The notes beneath the pieces were generated by a model. It saw only the letters and a list, made by a program, of their open reading frames with translations, did no database searches and was not told where the DNA came from. From Auanema rhodensis (lineage: Eukaryota > Nematoda > Chromadorea > Rhabditida > Rhabditidae), in contig OZ059898.1 of NCBI GenBank assembly GCA_964057225.1, positions 19,631,267-19,695,266 on the forward strand: DNA of 64,000 nt, given 5' to 3'. The translations under genes and the position numbers were made by a program. Below, piece after piece: positions 24,565 through 37,902 of the stretch; position 1 is the first letter of the stretch; the number at the start of each line of letters is the position of its first letter.

Positions 24565-25266
24565 GAAAAACATTGTCCATCGTGTTTGCCTTGAAAAAAG
24601 GAATCTAAAAACATCTACTTTTTGCTAAATTATTTCGAAATTTTTCGAAAAAATTTTTGTCAAAATGTTTTTGGAAGCAATGTTGAGTGTACATGGAAAC
24701 TCAACATACACTAATGCATCATTTTTCAAACGATCATAACTAATTTTTGTATTAAGCGTTTCTCAATGTAGTATAGTGCATTCGATGCGGATTTTTAAGC
24801 TGCGTCGATCTGTGTTATCAGATTTGCGCTAGCTTAAAAATGCACCGAGATATCAACTGATATAAGTTCACACTTATTTCCTCGATTTTCACCCTGAAGA
24901 ATTAATTTTTTCGTTGAATAACATTGTCCATCGTCTTTGCCTTGAAAAAAGGAATCTAAAAACATCTACTTTTTGCTAAATTATTTTGAAATTTTTTGAA
25001 AAAATTTTTGTCAAAATGTTTTTGGAAGCAATGTTGAGTGTACATGGAAACTCAACATACACTAATGCATCATTTTTCAAACGATCATAACTAATTTTTG
25101 TATTAAGCGTTTCTCAATGTAGTATAGTGCATTCGATGCGGATTTTTAAGCTGCGTCGATCTGTGTTATCAGATTTGCGCTAGCTTAAAAATGCACCGAG
25201 ATATCAACTGATATAAGTTCACACTTATATCCTCGATTTTCACCCTGAAGAATTAATTTTTTCGTT
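24565..25266 (+). repeat. Transition monomers M71-M72
   Basis: M71 starts with GAAAAAC and GTGTTTG, and ends with GATATAAGT joined to ACTTATTTC, which mixes the two main dyad-3 alleles. M72 is close to the reference monomer. They link the left-hand subfamilies to the GAAATAAGG subfamily that begins at 25267. Confidence 0.82.
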
Positions 25267-28200
25267 GAATAACATTGTCCATCGTCTTTGCCTTGAAATA
25301 AGGAATCTAAAAACATCTACTTTTTGCTAAATTATTTCGAAATTTTTCGAAAAAATTTTTGTCAAAATGTTTTTGGAAGCAATGTTGAGTGTACATGGAA
25401 ACTCAACATACACTAATGCATCATTTTTCAAACGATCATAACTAATTTTTGTATTAAGCGTTTCTCAATGTAGTATAGTGCATTCGATGCGGATTTTTAA
25501 GCTGCGTCGATCTGTGTTATCAGATTTGCGCTAGCTTAAAAATGCACCGAGATATCAACTGATATAAGTTCACACTTATATCCTCGATTTTCACCCTGAA
25601 GAATTAATTTTTTCGTTGAATAACATTGTCCATCGTCTTTGCCTTGAAATAAGGAATCTAAAAACATCTACTTTTTGCTAAATTATTTCGAAATTTTTCG
25701 AAAAAATTTTTGTCAAAATGTTTTTGGAAGCAATGTTGAGTGTACATGGAAACTCAACATACACTAATGCATCATTTTTCAAACGATCATAACTAATTTT
25801 TGTATTAAGCGTTTCTCAATGTAGTATAGTGCATTCGATGCGGATTTTTAAGCTGCGTCGATCTGTGTTATCAGATTTGCGCTAGCTTAAAAATGCACCG
25901 AGATATCAACTGATATAAGTTCACACTTATATCCTCGATTTTCACCCTGAAGAATTAATTTTTTCGTTGAATAACATTGTCCATCGTCTTTGCCTTGAAA
26001 TAAGGAATCTAAAAACATCTACTTTTTGCTAAATTATTTCGAAATTTTTCGAAAAAATTTTTGTCAAAATGTTTTTGGAAGCAATGTTGAGTGTACATGG
26101 AAACTCAACATACACTAATGCATCATTTTTCAAACGATCATAACTAATTTTTGTATTAAGCGTTTCTCAATGTAGTATAGTGCATTCGATGCGGATTTTT
26201 AAGCTGCGTCGATCTGTGTTATCAGATTTGCGCTAGCTTAAAAATGCACCGAGATATCAACTGATATAAGTTCACACTTATATCCTCGATTTTCACCCTG
26301 AAGAATTAATTTTTTCGTTGAATAACATTGTCCATCGTCTTTGCCTTGAAATAAGGAATCTAAAAACATCTACTTTTTGCTAAATTATTTCGAAATTTTT
26401 CGAAAAAATTTTTGTCAAAATGTTTTTGGAAGCAATGTTGAGTGTACATGGAAACTCAACATACACTAATGCATCATTTTTCAAACGATCATAACTAATT
26501 TTTGTATTAAGCGTTTCTCAATGTAGTATAGTGCATTCGATGCGGATTTTTAAGCTGCGTCGATCTGTGTTATCAGATTTGCGCTAGCTTAAAAATGCAC
26601 CGAGATATCAACTGATATAAGTTCACACTTATATCCTCGATTTTCACCCTGAAGAATTAATTTTTTCGTTGAATAACATTGTCCATCGTCTTTGCCTTGA
26701 AATAAGGAATCTAAAAACATCTATTTTTTGCTAAATTATTTCGAAATTTTTCGAAAAAATTTTTGTCAAAATGTTTTTGGAAGCAATGTTGAGTGTACAT
26801 GGAAACTCAACATACACTAATGCATCATTTTTCAAACGATCATAACTAATTTTTGTATTAGGCGTTTCTCAATGTAGTATAGTGCATTCGATGCGGATTT
26901 TTAAGCTGCGTCGATCTGTGTTATCAGATTTGCGCTAGCTTAAAAATGCACCGAGATATCAACTGATATAAGTTCACACTTATATCCTCGATTTTCACCC
27001 TGAAGAATTATTTTTTTCGTTGAATAACATTGTCCATCGTCTTTGCCTTGAAAAAAGGAATCTAAAAACATCTACTTTTTGCTAAATTATTTTGAAATTT
27101 TTCGAAAAAATTATTGTCAAAATGTTTTTGGAAGCAATGTTGAGTGAACATGGAAACTCAACATACACTAATGCATCATTTTTCGAACAATCATAACTAA
27201 TTTTTGTATTAAGCGTTTCTCAATGTAGTATAGTGCATTCGATGCGGATTTTTAAGCTGCGTCGATCTGTGTTATCAGATTTGCGCTAGCTTAAAAATGC
27301 ACCGAGATATCAACTGATATAAGTTCACACTTATATCCTCGATTTTCACCCTGAAGAATTAATTTTTTCGTTGAATAACATTGTCCATCGTCTTTGCCTT
27401 GAAATAAGGAATCTAAAAACATCTACTTTTTGCTAAATTATTTCGAAATTTTTCGAAAAAATTTTTGTCAAAATGTTTTTGGAAGCAATGTTGAGTGTAC
27501 ATGGAAACTCAACATACACTAATGCATCATTTTTCAAACGATCATAACTAATTTTTGTATTAAGCGTTTCTCAATGTAGTATAGTGCATTCGATGCGGAT
27601 TTTTAAGCTGCGTCGATCTGTGTTATCAGATTTGCGCTAGCTTAAAAATGCACCGAGATATCAACTGATATAAGTTCACACTTATATCCTCGATTTTCAC
27701 CCTGAAGAATTAATTTTTTCGTTGAATAACATTGTCCATCGTCTTTGCCTTGAAATAAGGAATCTAAAAACATCTACTTTTTGCTAAATTATTTCGAAAT
27801 TTTTCGAAAAAATTTTTGTCAAAATGTTTTTGGAAGCAATGTTGAGTGTACATGGAAACTCAACATACACTAATGCATCATTTTTCAAACGATCATAACT
27901 AATTTTTGTATTAGGCGTTTCTCAATGTAGTATAGTGCATTCGATGCGGATTTTTAAGCTGCGTCGATCTGTGTTATCAGATTTGCGCTAGCTTAAAAAT
28001 GCACCGAGATATCAACTGATATAAGTTCACACTTATATCCTCGATTTTCACCCTGAAGAATTATTTTTTTCGTTGAATAACATTGTCCATCGTCTTTGCC
28101 TTGAAAAAAGGAATCTAAAAACATCTACTTTTTGCTAAATTATTTTGAAATTTTTCGAAAAAATTATTGTCAAAATGTTTTTGGAAGCAATGTTGAGTGA

Positions 28201-28425
28201 ACATGGAAACTCAACATACACTAATGCATCATTTTTCGAACAATCATAACTAATTTTTGTATTAAGCGTTTCTCAATGTAGTATAGTGCATTTGATGCGG
28301 ATTTTTAAGCTGCGTCGATCTGTGTTATCAGATTTGCGCTAGCTTAAAAATGCACCGAGATATCAACTGATATAAGTTCACACTTATATCCTCGATTTTC
28401 ACCCTGAAGAATTAATTTTTTCGTT
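25267..28425 (+). repeat. Recently homogenised GAAATAAGG subfamily (M73-M81)
   Basis: M73-M76 (25267-26670) are four consecutive monomers with no difference that I could find, all carrying GAAATAAGG and TTTCGAAATTTTTCG. M77-M78 add TTAGGCG (26858), a modified ATTATTTTTTTCG junction and then ATTATTGTC with GTGAACATGG. The same order recurs exactly 1053 bp later (TTAGGCG at 27911), so M77-M78 and M80-M81 flank a trimer duplication with M79 between them. Confidence 0.9.
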
Positions 28426-31400
28426 GAATAACATTGTCCATCGTCTTTGCCTTGAAAAAAGGAATCTAAAAACATCTACTTTTTGCTAAATTATTTTGAA
28501 ATTTTTCGAAAAAATTTTTGTCAAAATGTTTTTGGAAGCAATGTTGAGTGAACATGGAAACTCAACATACACTAATGCATCATTTTTCGAACAATCATAA
28601 CTAATTTTGGTATTAAGCGTTTCTCAATGTAGTATAGTGCATTTGATGCGGATTTTTAAGCTGCGTCGATCTGTGTTATCAGATTTGCGCTAACTTAAAA
28701 ATGCACCGAGATATCAACTGATATAAGTTCACACTTATATCCTCGATTTTCACCCTGAAGAATTAATTTTTTTGTTGAATAACATTGTCCATCGTCTTTG
28801 CCTTGAAAAAAGGAATCTAAAAACATCTACTTTTTGCTAAATTATTTTGAAATTTTTCGAAAAAATTTTTGTCAAAATGTTTTTGGAAGCAATGTTGAGT
28901 GAACATGGAAACTCAACATACACTAATGCATCATTTTTCGAACAATCATAACTAATTTTTGTATTAAGCGTTTCTCAATGTAGTATAGTGCATTTGATGC
29001 GGATTTTTAAGCTGCGTCGATCTGTGTTATCAGATTTGCGCTAGCTTAAAAATGCACCGAGATATCAACTGATATAAGTTCACACTTATATCCTCGATTT
29101 TCACCCTGAAGAATTAATTTTTTCGTTGAATAACATTGTCCATCGTCTTTGCCTTGAAAAAAGGAATCTAAAAACATCTACTTTTTGCTAAATTATTTTG
29201 AAATTTTTCGAAAAAATTTTTGTCAAAATGTTTTTGGAAGCAATGTTGAGTGAACATGGGAACTCAACATACACTAATGCATCATTTTTCGAACAATCAT
29301 AACTAATTTTTGTATTAAGCGTTTCTCAATGTAGTATAGTGCATTTGATGCGGATTTTTAAGCTGCGTCGATCTGTGTTATCAGATTTGTGCTAGCTTAA
29401 AAATGCACCGAGATATCAACTGATATAAGTTCACACTTATATCCTCGATTTTCACCCTGAAGAATTAATTTTTTTGTTGAATAACATTGTCCATCGTCTT
29501 TGCCTTGAAAAAAGGAATCTAAAAACATCTACTTTTTGCTAAATTATTTTGAAATTTTTCGAAAAAATTTTTGTCAAAATGTTTTTGGAAGCAATGTTGA
29601 GTGAACATGGAAACTCAACATACACTAATGCATCATTTTTCAAACGATCATAACTAATTTTTGTATTAAGCGTTTCTCAATGTAGTATAGTGCATTCGAT
29701 GCGGATTTTTAAGCTGCGTCGATCTGTGTTATCAGATTTGCGCTAGCTTAAAAATGCACCGAGATATCAACTGATATAAGTTCACACTTATATCCTCGAT
29801 TTTCACCCTGAAGAATTAATTTTTTCGTTGAATAACATTGTCCATCGTCTTTGCCTTGAAAAAAGGAATCTAAAAACATCTACTTTTTGCTAAATTATTT
29901 TGAAATTTTTCGAAAAAATTTTTGTCAAAATGTTTTTGGAAGCAATGTTGAGTGTACATGGAAACTCAACATACACTAATGCATCATTTTTCAAACGATC
30001 ATAACTAATTTTTGTATTAAGCGTTTCTCAATGTAGTATAGTGCATTCGATGCGGATTTTTAAGCTGCGTCGATCTGTGTTATCAGATTTGCGCTAGCTT
30101 AAAAATGCACCGAGATATCAACTGATATAAGTTCACACTTATATGCTCGATTTTCACCCTGAAGAATTATTTTTTTCGTTGAATAACATTGTCCATCGTC
30201 TTTGCCTTGAAAAAAGGAATCTAAAAACATCTACTTTTTGCTAAATTATTTTGAAATTTTTCGAAAAAATTTTTGTCAAAATGTTTTTGGAAGCAATGTT
30301 GAGTGAACATGGAAACTCAACATACACTAATGCATCATTTTTCGAACAATCATAACTAATTTTTGTATTAAGCGTTTCTCAATGTAGTATAGTGCATTTG
30401 ATGCGGATTTTTAAGCTGCGTCGATCTGTGTTATCAGATTTGCGCTAGCTTAAAAATGCACCGAGATATCAACTGATATAAGTTCACACTTATATCCTCG
30501 ATTTTCACCCTGAAGAATTAATTTTTTCGTTGAATAACATTGTCCATCGTCTTTGCCTTGAAAAAAGGAATCTAAAAACATCTACTTTTTGCTAAATTAT
30601 TTTGAAATTTTTCGAAAAAAGTTTTGTCAAAATGTTTTTGGAAGCAATGTTGAGTGAACATGGAAACTCAACATACACTAATGCATCATTTTTCGAACAA
30701 TCATAACTAATTTTTGTATTAAGCGTTTCTCAATGTAGTATAGTGCATTTGATGCGGATTTTTAAGCTGCGTCGATCTGTGTTATCAGATTTGCGCTAGC
30801 TTAAAAATGCACCGAGATATCAACTGATATAAGTTCACACTTATATCCTCGATTTTCACCCTGAAGAATTAATTTTTTTGTTGAATAACATTGTCCATCG
30901 TCTTTGCCTTGAAAAAAGGAATCTAAAAACATCTACTTTTTGCTAAATTATTTTGAAATTTTTCGAAAAAATTTTTGTCAAAATGTTTTTGGAAGCAATG
31001 TTGAGTGAACATGGAAACTCAACATACACTAATGCATCATTTTTCGAACAATCATAACTAATTTTTGTATTAAGCGTTTCTCAATGTAGTATAGTGCATT
31101 TGATGCGGATTTTTAAGCTGCGTCGATCTGTGTTATCAGATTTGCGCTAGCTTAAAAATGCACCGAGATATCAACTGATATAAGTTCACACTTATATCCT
31201 CGATTTTCACCCTGAAGAATTAATTTTTTTGTTGAATAACATTGTCCATCGTCTTTGCCTTGAAAAAAGGAATCTAAAAACATCTACTTTTTGCTAAATT
31301 ATTTTGAAATTTTTCGAAAAAATTTTTGTCAAAATGTTTTTGGAAGCAATGTTGAGTGAACATGGAAACTCAACATACACTAATGCATCATTTTTCAAAC

Positions 31401-31935
31401 GATCATAACTAATTTTTGTATTAAGCGTTTCTCAATGTAGTATAGTGCATTCGATGCGGATTTTTAAGCTGCGTCGATCTGTGTTATCAGATTTGCGCTA
31501 GCTTAAAAATGCACCGAGATATCAACTGATATAAGTTCACACTTATATCCTCGATTTTCACCCTGAAGAATTAATTTTTTCGTTGAATAACATTGTCCAT
31601 CGTCTTTGCCTTGAAAAAAGGAATCTAAAAACATCTACTTTTTGCTAAATTATTTTGAAATTTTTCGAAAAAATTTTTGTCAAAATGTTTTTGGAAGCAA
31701 TGTTGAGTGTACATGGAAACTCAACATACACTAATGCATCATTTTTCAAACGATCATAACTAATTTTTGTATTAAGCGTTTCTCAATGTAGTATAGTGCA
31801 TTCGATGCGGATTTTTAAGCTGCGTCGATCTGTGTTATCAGATTTGCGCTAGCTTAAAAATGCACCGAGATATCAACTGATATAAGTTCACACTTATATC
31901 CTCGATTTTCACCCTGAAGAATTAATTTTTTCGTT
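28426..31935 (+). repeat. GTGAACATGG / GAACAATC subfamily (M82-M91)
   Basis: Most monomers here share GTGAACATGG in the dyad-1 spacer, TTCGAACAATC (rel 161-171) and CATTTGATG at rel 215-223. M85 and M90 keep GTGAACATGG but have CAAACGATC, and M86 and M91 have neither. M84-M86 and M89-M91 therefore repeat with a 1755-bp (five-monomer) offset, though the rest of the pentamer is less exact. Seven-T junctions occur near 28769, 29471, 30872 and 31224. Confidence 0.85.
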
Positions 31936-33339
31936 GAATAACATTGTCCATCGTCTTTGCCTTGAAAAAAGGAATCTAAAAACATCTACTTTTTGCTAAG
32001 TTATTTTGAAATTTTTTGAAAAAATTTTTGTCAAAATGTTTTTGGAAGCAATGTTGAGTGTACATGGAAACTCAACATACACTAATGCATCATTTTTCAA
32101 ACGATCATAACTAATTTTTGTATTAAGCGTTTCTCAATGTAGTATAGTGCATTCGATGCGGATTTTTAAGCTGCGTCGATCTGTGTTATCAGATTTGCGC
32201 TAGCTTAAAAATGCACCGAGATATCAACTGATATAAGTTCACACTTATATCCTCGATTTTCACCCTGAAGAATTAATTTTTTCGTTGAATAACATTGTCC
32301 ATCGTCTTTGCCTTGAAATAAGGAATCTAAAAACATCTACTTTTTGCTAAATTATTTCGAAATTTTTCGAAAAAATTTTTGTCAAAATGTTTTTGGAAGC
32401 AATGTTGAGTGTACATGGAAACTCAACATACACTAATGCATCATTTTTCAAACGATCATAACTAATTTTTGTATTAAGCGTTTCTCAATGTAGTATAGTG
32501 CATTCGATGCGGATTTTTAAGCTGCGTCGATCTGTGTTATCAGATTTGCGCTAGCTTAAAAATGCACCGAGATATCAACTGATATAAGTTCACACTTATA
32601 TCCTCGATTTTCACCCTGAAGAATTAATTTTTTCGTTGAATAACATTGTCCATCGTCTTTGCCTTGAAATAAGGAATCTAAAAACATCTACTTTTTGCTA
32701 AATTATTTTGAAATTTTTTGAAAAAAGTTTTGTCAAAATGTTTTTGGAAGCAATGTTGAGTGTACATGGAAACTCAACATACACTAATGCATCATTTTTC
32801 AAACGATCATAACTAATTTTTGTATTAAGCGTTTCTCAATGTAGTATAGTGCATTCGATGCGGATTTTTAAGCTGCGTCGATCTGTGTTATCAGATTTGC
32901 GCTAGCTTAAAAATGCACCGAGATATCAACTGATATAAGTTCACACTTATATCCTCGATTTTCACCCTGAAGAATTAATTTTTTCGTTGAATAACATTGT
33001 CCATCGTCTTTGCCTTGAAATAAGGAATCTAAAAACATCTTCTTTTTGCTAAATTATTTTGAAATTTTTTGAAAAAATTTTTGTCAAAATGTTTTTGGAA
33101 GCAATGTTGAGTGTACATGGAAACTCAACATACACTAATGCATCATTTTTCAAACGATCATAACTAATTTTTGTATTAAGCGTTTCTCAATGTAGTATAG
33201 TGCATTCGATGCGGATTTTTAAGCTGCGTCGATCTGTGTTATCAGATTTGCGCTAGCTTAAAAATGCACCGAGATATCAACTGATATAAGTTCACACTTA
33301 TATCCTCGATTTTCACCCTGAAGAATTAATTTTTTCGTT
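31936..33339 (+). repeat. Satellite monomers M92-M95, second GAAATAAGG cluster
   Basis: M92 has a private CTAAGTTATT near 31996. M93-M95 carry GAAATAAGG. M93 pairs it with CTACTTTTTG and TTTCGAAA. M94 has TTTTGAAA and AAAAAAGTTTTG, and M95 has CTTCTTTTTG. The cluster shares its head with M73-M79 and with the Q'' monomers at 45273, 46326 and 47379, so it is a plausible source of those. Confidence 0.84.
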
Positions 33340-36300
33340 GAATAACATTGTCCATCGTCTTTGCCTTGAAATAAGGAATCTAAAAACATCTTCTTTTTGC
33401 TAAATTATTTTGAAATTTTTTGAAAAAATTTTTGTCAAAATGTTTTTGGAAGCAATGTTGAGTGTACATGGAAACTCAACATACACTAATGCATCATTTT
33501 TCAAACGATCATAACTAATTTTTGTATAAAGCGTTTCTCAATGTAGTATAGTGCATTCGATGCGGATTTTTAAGCTGCGTCGATCTGTGTTATCAGATTT
33601 GCGCTAGCTTAAAAATGGACCGAGATATCAACTGATATAAGTTCACACTTATTTCCTCGATTTTCACAATGAAGAATTAATTTTTTCGTTGAATAACATT
33701 GTCCATCGTCTTTGCCTTGAAAAAAGGAATCTAAAAACATCTACTTTTTGCTAAATTATTTTGAAATTTTTCGAAAAAATTTTTGTCAAAATGTTTTTGG
33801 AAGCAATGTTGAGTGTACATGGAAACTCAACATACACTAATGCATCATTTTTCAAACGATCATAACTAATTTTTGTATAAAGCGTTTCTCAATGTAGTAT
33901 AGTGCATTCGATGCGGATTTTTAAGCTGCGTCGATCTGTGTTATCAGATTTGCGTTAGCTTAAAAATGCACCGAGATATCAACTGATATAAGTTCACACT
34001 TATATCCTCGATTTTCACCCTGAAGAATTAATTTTTTCGTTGAATAACATTGTCCATCGTCTTTGCCTTGAAAAAAAGAATCTAAAAACATCTTCTTTTT
34101 GCTAAATTATTTTGAAATTTTTTGAAAAAATTTTTGTCAAAATGTTTTTGGAAGCAATGTTGAGTGTACATGGAAACTCAACATACACTAATGCATCATT
34201 TTTCAAACGATCATAACTAATTTTTGTATAAAGCGTTTCTTATTGTAGTATAGTGCATTCGATGCGGAGTTTTAAGCTGCGTCGATCTGTGTTATCAGAT
34301 TTGCGCTAGCTTAAAAATGCACCGAGATATCAACTGATATAAGTTCACACTTATTTCCTCGATTTTCACCCTGAAGAATTAATTTTTTCGTTGAATAACA
34401 TTGTCCATCGTCTTTGCCTTGAAAAAAGGAATCTAAAAACATCTTCTTTTTGCTAAATTATTTTGAAATTTTTTGAAAAAATTTTTGTCAAAATGTTTTT
34501 GGAAGCAATGTTGAGTGTACATGGAAACTCAACATACACTAATGCATCATTTTTCAAACGATCATAACTAATTTTTGTATAAAGCGTTTCTTAAAGTAGT
34601 ATAGTGCATTCGATGCGGATTTTTAAGCTGCGTCGATCTGTGTTATCAGATTTGCGCTAGCTTAAAAATGCACCGAGATATCAACTGATATAAGTTCACA
34701 CTTATATCCTCGATTTTCACCCTGAAGAACTAATTTTTTCGTTGAAAAACATTGTCCATCGTGTTTGCCTTGAAAAAAGGAATCTAAAAACATCTACTTT
34801 TTGCTAAATTATTTTGAAATTTTTCGAAAAAATTTTTGTCAAAATGTTTTTGGAAGCAATGTTGAGTGTACATGGAAACTAAACATACACTAATGCATCA
34901 TTTTTCAAACGATCATAACTAATTTTTGTATTAAGCGTTTCTCAATGTAGTATAGTGCATTCGATGCGGATTTTTAAGCTGCGTCGATCTGTGTTATCAG
35001 ATTTGCGCTAGCTTAAAAATGCACCGAGATATCAACTGATATAAGTTCACACTTATATCCTCAATTTTCACCCTGAAGAATTAATTTTTTCGTTGAATAA
35101 CATTGTCCATCGTGTTTGCCTTGAAAAAAGGAATCTAAAAACATCTACTTTTTGCTAAATTATTTTGAAATTTTTCGAAAAAATTTTTGTCAAAATGTTT
35201 TTGGAAGCAATGTTGAGTGTACATGGAAACTCAACATACACTAATGCATCATTTTTCAAACGATCATAACTAATTTTTGTATTAAGCGTTTCTCAATGTA
35301 GTATAGTGCATTCGATGCGGATTTTTAAGCTGCGTCGATCTGTGTTATCAGATTTGCGCTAGCTTAAAAATGCACCGAGATATCAACTGATATAAGTTCA
35401 CACTTATATCCTCAATTTTCACCCTGAAGAATTAATTTTTTCGTTGAATAACATTGTCCATCGTATTTGCCTTGAAAAAAGGAATCTAAAAACATCTTCT
35501 TTTTGCTAAATTATTTTGAAATTTTTTGAAAAAATTTTTGTCAAAATGTTTTTGGAAGCAATGTTGAGTGTACATGGAAACTCAACATACACTAATGCAT
35601 CATTTTTCAAACGATCATAACTAATTTTTGTATAAAGCGTTTCTTAAAGTAGTATAGTGCATTCGATGCGGATTTTTAAGCTGCGGCGATCTGTGTTATC
35701 AGATTTGCGCTAGCTTAAAAATGCACCGAGATATCAACTGATATAAGTTCACACTTATATCCTCGATTTTCACCCTGAAGAACTAATTTTTTCGTTGAAA
35801 AACATTGTCCATCGTGTTTGCCTTGAAAAAAGGAATCTAAAAACATCTACTTTTTGCTAAATTATTTTGAAATTTTTCGAAAAAATTTTTGTCAAAATGT
35901 TTTTGGAAGCAATGTTGAGTGTACATGGAAACTCAACATACACTAATGCATCATTTTTCAAACGATCATAACTAATTTTTCTATTAAGCGTTTCTCAATG
36001 TAGTATAGTGCATTCGATGCGGATTTTTAAGCTGCGTCGATCTGTGTTATCAGATTTGCGCTAGCTTAAAAATGCACCGAGATATCAACTGATATAAGTT
36101 CACACTTATATCCTCAATTTTCACCCTGAAGAATTAATTTTTTCGTTGAATAACATTGTCCATCGTGTTTGCCTTGAAAAAAGGAATCTAAAAACATCTA
36201 CTTTTTGCTAAATTATTTTGAAATTTTTTGAAAAAATTTTTGTCAAAATGTTTTTGGAAGCAATGTTGAGTGTACATGGAAACTCAACATACACTAATGC

Positions 36301-37902
36301 ATCATTTTTCAAACGATCATAACTAATTTTTGTATTAAGCGTTTCTCAATGTAGTATAGTGCATTCGATGCGGATTTTTAAGCTGCGTCGATCTGTGTTA
36401 TCAGATTTGCGCTAGCTTAAAAATGCACCGAGATATCAACTGATATAAGTTCACACTTATATCCTCAATTTTCACCCTGAAGAATTAATTTTTTCGTTGA
36501 ATAACATTGTCCATCGTGTTTGCCTTGAAAAAAGGAATCTAAAAACATCTACATTTTGCTAAATTATTTTGAAATTTTTCGAAAAAATTTTTGTCAAAAT
36601 GTTTTTGGAAGCAATGTTGAGTGTACATGGAAACTCAACATACACTAATGCATCATTTTTCAAACGATCATAACTAATTTTTGTATTAAGCATTTCTCAA
36701 TGTAGTATAGTGCATTCGATGCGGATTTTTAAGCTGCGTCGATCTGTGTTATCAGATTTGCGTTAGCTTAAAAATGCACCGAGATATCAACTGATATAAG
36801 TTCACACTTATTTCCTCGATTTTCACCCTGAAGAATTAATTTTTTCGTTGAATAACGTTGTCCATCGTCTTTGCCTTGAAAAAAGGAATCTAAAAACATC
36901 TACTTTTTGCTAAATTATTTCGAAATTTTTCGAAAAAATTTTTGTCAAAATGTTTTTGGAAGCAATGTTGAGTGTACATGGAAACTCAACATACACTAAT
37001 GCATCATTTTTCAAACGATCATAACTAATTTTTGTATTAAGCGTTTCTCAATGTAGTTTAGTGCATTCGATGCGGATTTTTAAGCTGCGTCGATCTGTGT
37101 TATCAGATTTGCGCTAGCTTAAAAATGCACCGAGATATCAACTGATATAAGTTCACACTTATATCCTCAATTTTCACCCTGAAGAATTAATTTTTTCGTT
37201 GAATAACATTGTCCATCGTGTTTGCCTTGAAAAAAGGAATCTAAAAACATCTACATTTTGCTAAATTATTTTGAAATTTTTCGAAAAAATTTTTGTCAAA
37301 ATGTTTTTGGAAGCAATGTTGAGTGTACATGGAAACTCAACATACACTAATGCATCATTTTTCAAACGATCATAACTAATTTTTGTATTAAGCATTTCTC
37401 AATGTAGTATAGTGCATTCGATGCGGATTTTTAAGCTGCGTCGATCTGTGTTATCAGATTTGCGTTAGCTTAAAAATGCACCGAGATATCAACTGATATA
37501 AGTTCACACTTATTTCCTCGATTTTCACCCTGAAGAATTAATTTTTTCGTTGAATAACGTTGTCCATCGTCTTTGCCTTGAAAAAAAAAATCTAAAAACA
37601 TCTACTTTTTGCTAAATTATTTCGAAATTTTTCGAAAAAATTTTTGTCAAAATGTTTTTGGAAGCAATGTTGAGTGTACATGGAAACTCAACATACACTA
37701 ATGCATCATTTTTCAAACGATCATAACTAATTTCTGTATTAAACGTTTCTCAATGTAGTATAGTGCATTCGATGCGGATTTTTAAGCTGCGTCGATCTGT
37801 GTTATCAGATTTGCGCTAGCTTAAAAATGCACCGAGACATCAACTGATATAAGTTCACACTTATATCCTCGATTTTCACCCTGAAGAATTGATTTTTTCG
37901 TT
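33340..37902 (+). repeat. Segmental duplication, left copy (M96-M108)
   Basis: The order of rare markers is ATGGACCGAG with CACAATGAAG (33617-33670), GCGTTAGC (33953), CTTATTGTAG (34240), CTTAAAGTAG (34591) and CCTCAATTTT monomers. It recurs at 47379-51239, shifted 14039 bp at first and about 14741 bp after an extra two monomers. M105-M106 and M107-M108 form a further 702-bp duplication with TACATTTTGC, AGCATTTCTC and ATAACGTTG. M102 has a private GCGGCGATC near 35686. Confidence 0.88.

Noticed and set aside
26855-26865. Insect-type telomeric TTAGG
   Set aside because: A single TTAGG arises from one base change (TTAAGCG to TTAGGCG) and recurs only in the duplicated monomer at 27911. It is not tandem.
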